From assembly GCA_045125095.1 (NCBI GenBank), contig JBGVMW010000009.1:1-9978 (forward strand): 9,978 nt of DNA, written 5' to 3'. Source of the DNA: JBGVMW01 sp045125095 (lineage in GTDB: Bacteria; Bacillota; Clostridia; Lachnospirales; Lachnospiraceae). Below the pieces are notes generated by a model. The model did no database searches. It saw only the letters and a list, made by a program, of their open reading frames with translations, and was not told where the DNA came from. Below, one piece after another: positions 7,420 through 9,978 of this stretch. Numbering within the stretch: position 1 is the stretch's first letter; each line of letters starts with the position of its first letter. The position numbers and the translations under genes were made by a program.

Positions 7420-7616
7420 CGCCTTCTCTTTTCTCTCTGTTCCTTAACCATATCCTGATAGCAAGGAAAGCAAAACGGTCTTCCAAAACCATAACAGCAA
7501 GGATTCTTGCAGTTAACTGGCATAACCAGTTTAGCTTCACCTTCAGTAGGAATCTGAGTAAGCATCCTATTTGATACGTGAATAGCTTTTTGCTTTTTCT
7601 TAGTTGTTTTTGACAC
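7416..7616 (-). CDS. Small cysteine-rich hypothetical protein (66 residues)
   Basis: Family not recognised. The best start is GTG at 7616, preceded by GGAGG (plus-strand 7625-7629) at eight bases; the longer open frame back to 7703 reads through a hairpin and has no ribosome site. The N-terminus is very basic (MSKTTKKKQK), and the C-terminus ends in KEQREKRRR. In between are five cysteines, C36, C40, C41, C49 and C52 (CX3CCX7CX2C), within NCKNPCCYGFGRPFCFPCYQ. This spacing could bind one zinc ion, making a small nucleic-acid-binding or protein-docking role plausible, but this is inference. It overlaps repA by four bases, so its translation is probably coupled to that of repA. Confidence 0.78.
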   Translation of the reverse strand: MSKTTKKKQKAIHVSNRMLTQIPTEGEAKLVMPVNCKNPCCYGFGRPFCFPCYQDMVKEQREKRRR

Positions 7617-7637
7617 TGTAATTACCTCCAAATGAAA

Positions 7638-7678
7638 GAAGCGCCAAACTGGAGGACTTCTCCCCCAGCTGACGCTTC
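7638..7678 (-). terminator. Terminator-like hairpin after the DUF5688 gene (copy 2 of a shared motif)
   Basis: On the minus strand GAAGCGTCAGCTGGGGGA pairs with TCCTCCAGTTTGGCGCTTC around a GAAG loop. This gives an almost continuous 18-bp stem with a single bulged T on the 3' side. It begins eight bases after the DUF5688 stop. The following TTTCATTT is a poor U tract, so termination may be partial, allowing expression of the 66-residue gene. The stem base GCGTCAGCT...TGGCG is shared with the hairpin at 8879-8922. Confidence 0.65.
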
Positions 7679-7686
7679 CCAAATTA

Positions 7687-8772
7687 CTAGATGGCATCGC
7701 CACCCTTATTCTTATTTACTGCCTTATCTACGGCATCCTTCTTTGGCTGCTTAGCAACCTCTTCCTTCTTGGCTTTAAGATCACCAAGTACAGAAGATTT
7801 TTCCTCGGACTTCTCTACAGAATCCTTAGCAGCTTCACGCTCAACGAACTTCTCACCAAGTTCAAAAACCTTAGCCTCTGCATCATAGTGATATACGTTA
7901 TCGGTAAGCTTATCTTCAGGAGCAACCTGTGTAGCATTTACCTCTCTTACCATTGCCTCAAGGTCCTGTAAGTTCATCTGACCATTATCAGGAACTAAAA
8001 GCACCTCATGAAGGCTTGAAGGCAAGATGTAGAAGGAACCACCAACTCTTTCAGCTGCCTGGTCCATGAAATCCTGGTACGCAAGTACACCTGCGCCATG
8101 AATCTTATCTGGAACAGTAGCCACATACATCTGCTCATCAGCAGGATCTGTAGGCATTCCCATCATAGCCATCTCTTCAGGAGACATTCCCATCATTTCA
8201 GCCATAATCTCACTCATTCCTGAGATTACTGCTGGCTTAAGTTCTGGAGCGTTCTGAAGTGCATCCTCATGAAGCTGCTCTGGAGTAACACCCATTGCCT
8301 CAAGCATATTGTTGGTAGCCAAGATTGTTGCTCTGCCATCATCATTGGAATCAATAACAAAGCGATAAACAACTGACATGTCCTCCATTTCCTTATGAGG
8401 CACATTAGCAAGCATCTCTGCATTTGCTTCTGTAGAAACAACTTCCATGATAAGCTTGTCTTTCATCTGGTCGTAATCAGTAAGGGAAGCTACATCAATT
8501 GAAGGCTGATTATCAAAGCCTCTGATAACAGTATCTGATGCCTTTGCAACAACCTCATCCATTGAAGCGCCATCTTCGTGAGCATTATAAAAAGCTTCAA
8601 CATTTAATGTGACTCCGATATTGGAATCAGAAGGTGTTACTGTTACCGCATCATAGCCCTCGTTGTTAAGCTTCTCGACCGACTTTGTATCGAATCTAGC
8701 CTCAATTCCCTTTCCATAAAGGTCTTCCTGTAATGCTTCTGTAAAGCTCTCTTTGAAATTTTCGTAATCCAT
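7687..8772 (-). CDS. DUF5688 family protein
   Basis: Resembles the DUF5688 family, common in mobile elements of gut Clostridia and without a known function. The 361-residue product starts at ATG 8772 with GAGGAT five bases upstream. The N-terminal domain begins NFKESFTEALQEDLYGKGIE and contains YDAVTVTPSDSNIGVTLNVEAFY (about 40-62). The middle holds VVYRFVIDSNDDGRATILATNNMLEAMG (134-161), and the second half has SFYILPSSLHEVLLVPD (246-262), which is characteristic. Residues 186-206 are unusually methionine-rich (nine Met). The tail from about 311 is charged and low-complexity (Lys/Glu/Ala), likely disordered. No membrane or signal segment is seen, so it is probably cytoplasmic. It is the first gene of the long operon, framed by two related hairpins. 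Confidence 0.85.
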   Translation of the reverse strand: MDYENFKESFTEALQEDLYGKGIEARFDTKSVEKLNNEGYDAVTVTPSDSNIGVTLNVEAFYNAHEDGASMDEVVAKASDTVIRGFDNQPSIDVASLTDYDQMKDKLIMEVVSTEANAEMLANVPHKEMEDMSVVYRFVIDSNDDGRATILATNNMLEAMGVTPEQLHEDALQNAPELKPAVISGMSEIMAEMMGMSPEEMAMMGMPTDPADEQMYVATVPDKIHGAGVLAYQDFMDQAAERVGGSFYILPSSLHEVLLVPDNGQMNLQDLEAMVREVNATQVAPEDKLTDNVYHYDAEAKVFELGEKFVEREAAKDSVEKSEEKSSVLGDLKAKKEEVAKQPKKDAVDKAVNKNKGGDAI

Positions 8773-8878
8773 TTTGAATCCTCATAATCCTCAACCGGAT
8801 CCTTGATGAAGATTTCTTTCTTTTTAATATAGTTGGAAGCTTTGAATCGTCATCCGCTGCTTCATGAATCAGAGCACT
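8773..8878 (-). other. Leader between attenuator hairpin and DUF5688 gene
   Basis: About 100 bases with no supportable gene. The only ATG-initiated frame here, MKQRMTIQSFQLY, is 13 residues and without a ribosome site. The final part supplies the GAGGAT ribosome site of the DUF5688 gene. Frame-shifted stretches such as HEAADDDSKLPTIL and KEIFIKDPVEDYEDSK look protein-like and could be a decayed gene end, but there is not enough to call one. Confidence 0.4.
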
Positions 8879-8922
8879 AAAAAAACGCCAGACTCAAAAC
8901 CTATTGGTCTCAAGCTGACGCT
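8879..8922 (-). terminator. Strong terminator-like hairpin in the operon leader (copy 1 of a shared motif)
   Basis: On the minus strand AGCGTCAG-CTTGAGACC pairs with GGTTTTGAG-t-CTGGCGTT around an AATA loop. This is a 17-bp stem, with several G-U pairs and one bulged T, followed by seven consecutive T residues (8885-8879). It lies about 105 bases before the DUF5688 start and after the putative promoter. This is the position of an attenuator, which could stop transcription before the operon unless overcome. Confidence 0.75.
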
Positions 8923-8933
8923 CATCTGCTCTA

Positions 8934-8949
8934 TTCTTTTGCAAAAGAA
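8934..8949. repeat. Perfect 16-bp palindrome
   Basis: TTCTTTTGCAAAAGAA reads the same on both strands. It abuts the large hairpin at 8950-8997 and lies 12 bases before the terminator-like hairpin in transcript order. It could be a dimeric-protein operator or a third stem of the leader RNA. Confidence 0.6.
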
Positions 8950-8997
8950 AATGGACTCTTTGAGAAGCACTTTTCTGTACCTCTCAAATTGTCCATT
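8950..8997 (-). promoter_or_regulatory. Two-part hairpin at the predicted 5' end of the operon transcript
   Basis: The outer arms AATGGAC (8997-8991) and GTCCATT (8956-8950) pair perfectly over 7 bp. After a 2x2 internal loop, the inner arms TTTGAGA and TCTCAAA (8988-8982 with 8965-8959) pair over another 7 bp around a 16-base loop. It begins about where transcription would start from the -10 box at 9001-9006. This suggests a stabilising or protein/RNA-binding leader element. Confidence 0.6.
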
Positions 8998-9000
8998 GTA

Positions 9001-9006
9001 AATATA
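9001..9006 (-). promoter_or_regulatory. Possible -10 box of the DUF5688-to-virD4 operon promoter
   Basis: The minus strand reads GTGTGGTATATTTACAA; TATATT matches the -10 consensus at five of six positions. At 17 bp upstream lies TTTTAA, a poor -35. The weak -35 next to a tandem-repeat array is the pattern of an activator-dependent promoter. This is inference from sequence alone. Confidence 0.4.
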
Positions 9007-9037
9007 CCACACGGAAAAACGGATTAAAACTCCCATC

Positions 9038-9081
9038 ATGTAGACAATATGTAGACACGATGTAGACACAATGTAGACAAC
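9038..9081. repeat. Four tandem 11-bp direct repeats (iteron-like)
   Basis: The plus strand has four head-to-tail units: ATGTAGACAAT (9038-9048), ATGTAGACACG (9049-9059), ATGTAGACACA (9060-9070) and ATGTAGACAAC (9071-9081). The first nine bases are identical in all four and the period is exactly 11 bp, so the same helix face is presented each time. Each unit contains TGT-AG-ACA, a small inverted repeat. The array lies about 30 bases upstream of the possible -10 box and 22 bases past the SEC-C gene's stop. Binding of an activator, repressor or replication initiator is the likely role. Confidence 0.85.
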
Positions 9082-9104
9082 ATATTTCTTGCATCTATTT
9101 CGAA

Positions 9105-9917
9105 TCATTTTCCACAACAATGCTTGTATTTTTTCCCAGAACCGCAAGGACATGGATCATTCCTACCAATTTTGACTTTTTTAATTTGGACAGTATCCGC
9201 AGAACGTCCCTCTAAATGCGCGCACATTCCTGGTGCCATTGAAAACATCTTCTTTAATGCAGGGTATTTTCTATATATGGCTTGAGCCTCTTTAAGATTT
9301 TTCTTCATCTCTTTTTCTGCACCTATGCCCCCATAATGTAAGGCTAATGAATAATAAGCATTACATATATCCCCATTAATTTCTATTAAGTCTCTATAGT
9401 ACGGCTGCTTTTTATAATAATCATATTTAGCAATGGTCTTCTTTAAGTAGAAAACCGCATTCTCTTTATTTTCCACATTAAATTCTGATATTCCGTATGT
9501 AACAAGTGCATTAATATAATGATGGATTTCATGAGATACAAAGCTATATTTATCATACATCTCAAAAATATTAATGATTCTTTCAATATATATGCCCCTG
9601 TCTTTTGACAAATAGCTTAAAAATCCATTTCCGTTTGAGCATACATATATTTTATATAAAACCACAATTGGAGGGAAATAGCTTACTAAACAGTGTTTAG
9701 CATTTCTATCACTCGTCGCTTCTAATTCTGAGACAATTGCATCATACAACTCATCTGCATCATTTAATAGTGCACTAGGTATTTTGGCATTACTATTATA
9801 ATACTTTACAGCCTGCATATTGAGTAAGATACTTTTTCCTGAATTATTCACCGTTGTACGGTGAAAGCGGCTCAAAGTCACAAAGTTACTGTGTTTAAAC
9901 TGTTTATTGCATTTCAT
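9105..9917 (-). CDS. TPR-like protein with C-terminal SEC-C zinc motif
   Basis: A 270-residue protein ending in GRNDPCPCGSGKKYKHCCGK (251-270). The CxCx8CC pattern (C256, C258, C267, C268) is the SEC-C zinc-binding motif best known from SecA but also found on many unrelated proteins. The preceding part is helical. Segments at about 134-165 and 181-217 look like degenerate TPR-type helix pairs. An HEIHH string (129-133) matches HExxH by letter but sits in a helical repeat, so metalloprotease activity is not claimed. The first ATG (9917) lacks a ribosome site and is preceded by an in-frame TAA; a start further in, such as Met34, is possible. The gene looks AT-richer than the transfer genes and is separated from them by the repeat array, so it is likely accessory cargo or a neighbouring unit. 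Function unknown. Confidence 0.75.
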   Translation of the reverse strand: MKCNKQFKHSNFVTLSRFHRTTVNNSGKSILLNMQAVKYYNSNAKIPSALLNDADELYDAIVSELEATSDRNAKHCLVSYFPPIVVLYKIYVCSNGNGFLSYLSKDRGIYIERIINIFEMYDKYSFVSHEIHHYINALVTYGISEFNVENKENAVFYLKKTIAKYDYYKKQPYYRDLIEINGDICNAYYSLALHYGGIGAEKEMKKNLKEAQAIYRKYPALKKMFSMAPGMCAHLEGRSADTVQIKKVKIGRNDPCPCGSGKKYKHCCGK

Positions 9918-9978
9918 TTGTTAAGTGAATAGAAAAAGAGCATCCAGTTGTGGTAAAATTAAGGTGTCGAATCTTAAA

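Noticed and set aside
7617..7703. N-terminal extension of the 66-residue protein to an ATG at 7703
   Set aside because: It would translate the hairpin at 7638-7678 and overlap the end of the DUF5688 gene. The GTG at 7616 has an ideal ribosome site.
8773..8878. Frameshifted gene remnant (protein-like HEAADDDSKLPTIL and KEIFIKDPVEDYEDSK in different frames)
   Set aside because: Too short and no homologue recognised; it could be chance in an A-rich leader.
8869..8925. 18-codon frame beginning MSVSL over the terminator-like hairpin
   Set aside because: It coincides almost exactly with the stem and U tract; no ribosome site.
8931..8996. 21-codon leader peptide beginning MDNLRG within the 5' hairpin
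   Set aside because: The ATG lies at or within a base or two of the predicted transcription start and has no ribosome site, and the codons coincide with the paired arms. It is more likely RNA structure than a peptide, although leaderless translation cannot be excluded.
9038..9081. CRISPR array
   Set aside because: Units are 11 bp and directly adjacent, with no spacers.
8869..9153. 94-codon minus-strand frame across the 11-bp repeats
   Set aside because: It starts inside the SEC-C gene and runs through the repeat array, the hairpins and the terminator. Its composition is that of translated non-coding DNA.
9519..9533. HExxH (HEIHH) metalloprotease motif in the SEC-C protein
   Set aside because: It lies in a TPR-like helical region without a third ligand or a protease family signature.

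Overview
The window looks like part of an integrative and conjugative element (ICE) of the Tn1549/CTn-like kind carried by a low-to-moderate GC Firmicute, most plausibly a gut Clostridia/Lachnospiraceae member. The reasons are the gene set (DUF5688 protein, RepA_N protein, PcfB, VirD4-type coupling protein, Maff2 membrane protein), strong GGAGG ribosome sites and frequent GTG/TTG starts. Every gene I support lies on the minus strand, so the window is best read from right (9978) to left (1).

Right end (9978-9105): one gene for a TPR-like protein with a C-terminal SEC-C zinc motif. It looks AT-richer than the rest by eye and is probably a separate unit. Next, 9081-8773 is a compact control region with no convincing gene. 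It holds four tandem 11-bp repeats, a possible -10 box, a 48-nt two-part hairpin at the expected transcript start, a perfect 16-bp palindrome and a strong terminator-like hairpin. This arrangement suggests a regulated, attenuated leader for the operon to its left.

Operon (8772-3941): DUF5688 protein, a 66-aa cysteine-rich protein (GTG start), a short RepA_N-domain protein, an unknown 136-aa protein (GTG start), a small Rossmann-like DUF4406/DUF7768-type protein, PcfB (TTG start) and VirD4. Overlaps of the ATGA type join the 66-aa gene to repA and pcfB to virD4. PcfB and VirD4 together form the relaxosome-to-channel docking pair of Gram-positive conjugation. A rho-independent terminator follows virD4.

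Left part: a ~300-bp non-coding stretch rich in potential helices (3633-3940) leads to maff2, which normally opens the mating-channel gene run. Here maff2 is cut after codon 38 by a group II intron whose 5' end, IBS1/IBS2 and EBS1/EBS2 can all be picked out. The intron's reverse transcriptase/maturase gene is in turn cut near its C-terminal end by an IS21-family element whose istA runs off the left edge. The left third is thus a three-level nest: IS21 element inside a group II intron inside an ICE gene. The rest of the IS, the 3' part of the intron, the 3' exon of maff2 and further channel genes should lie beyond position 1.
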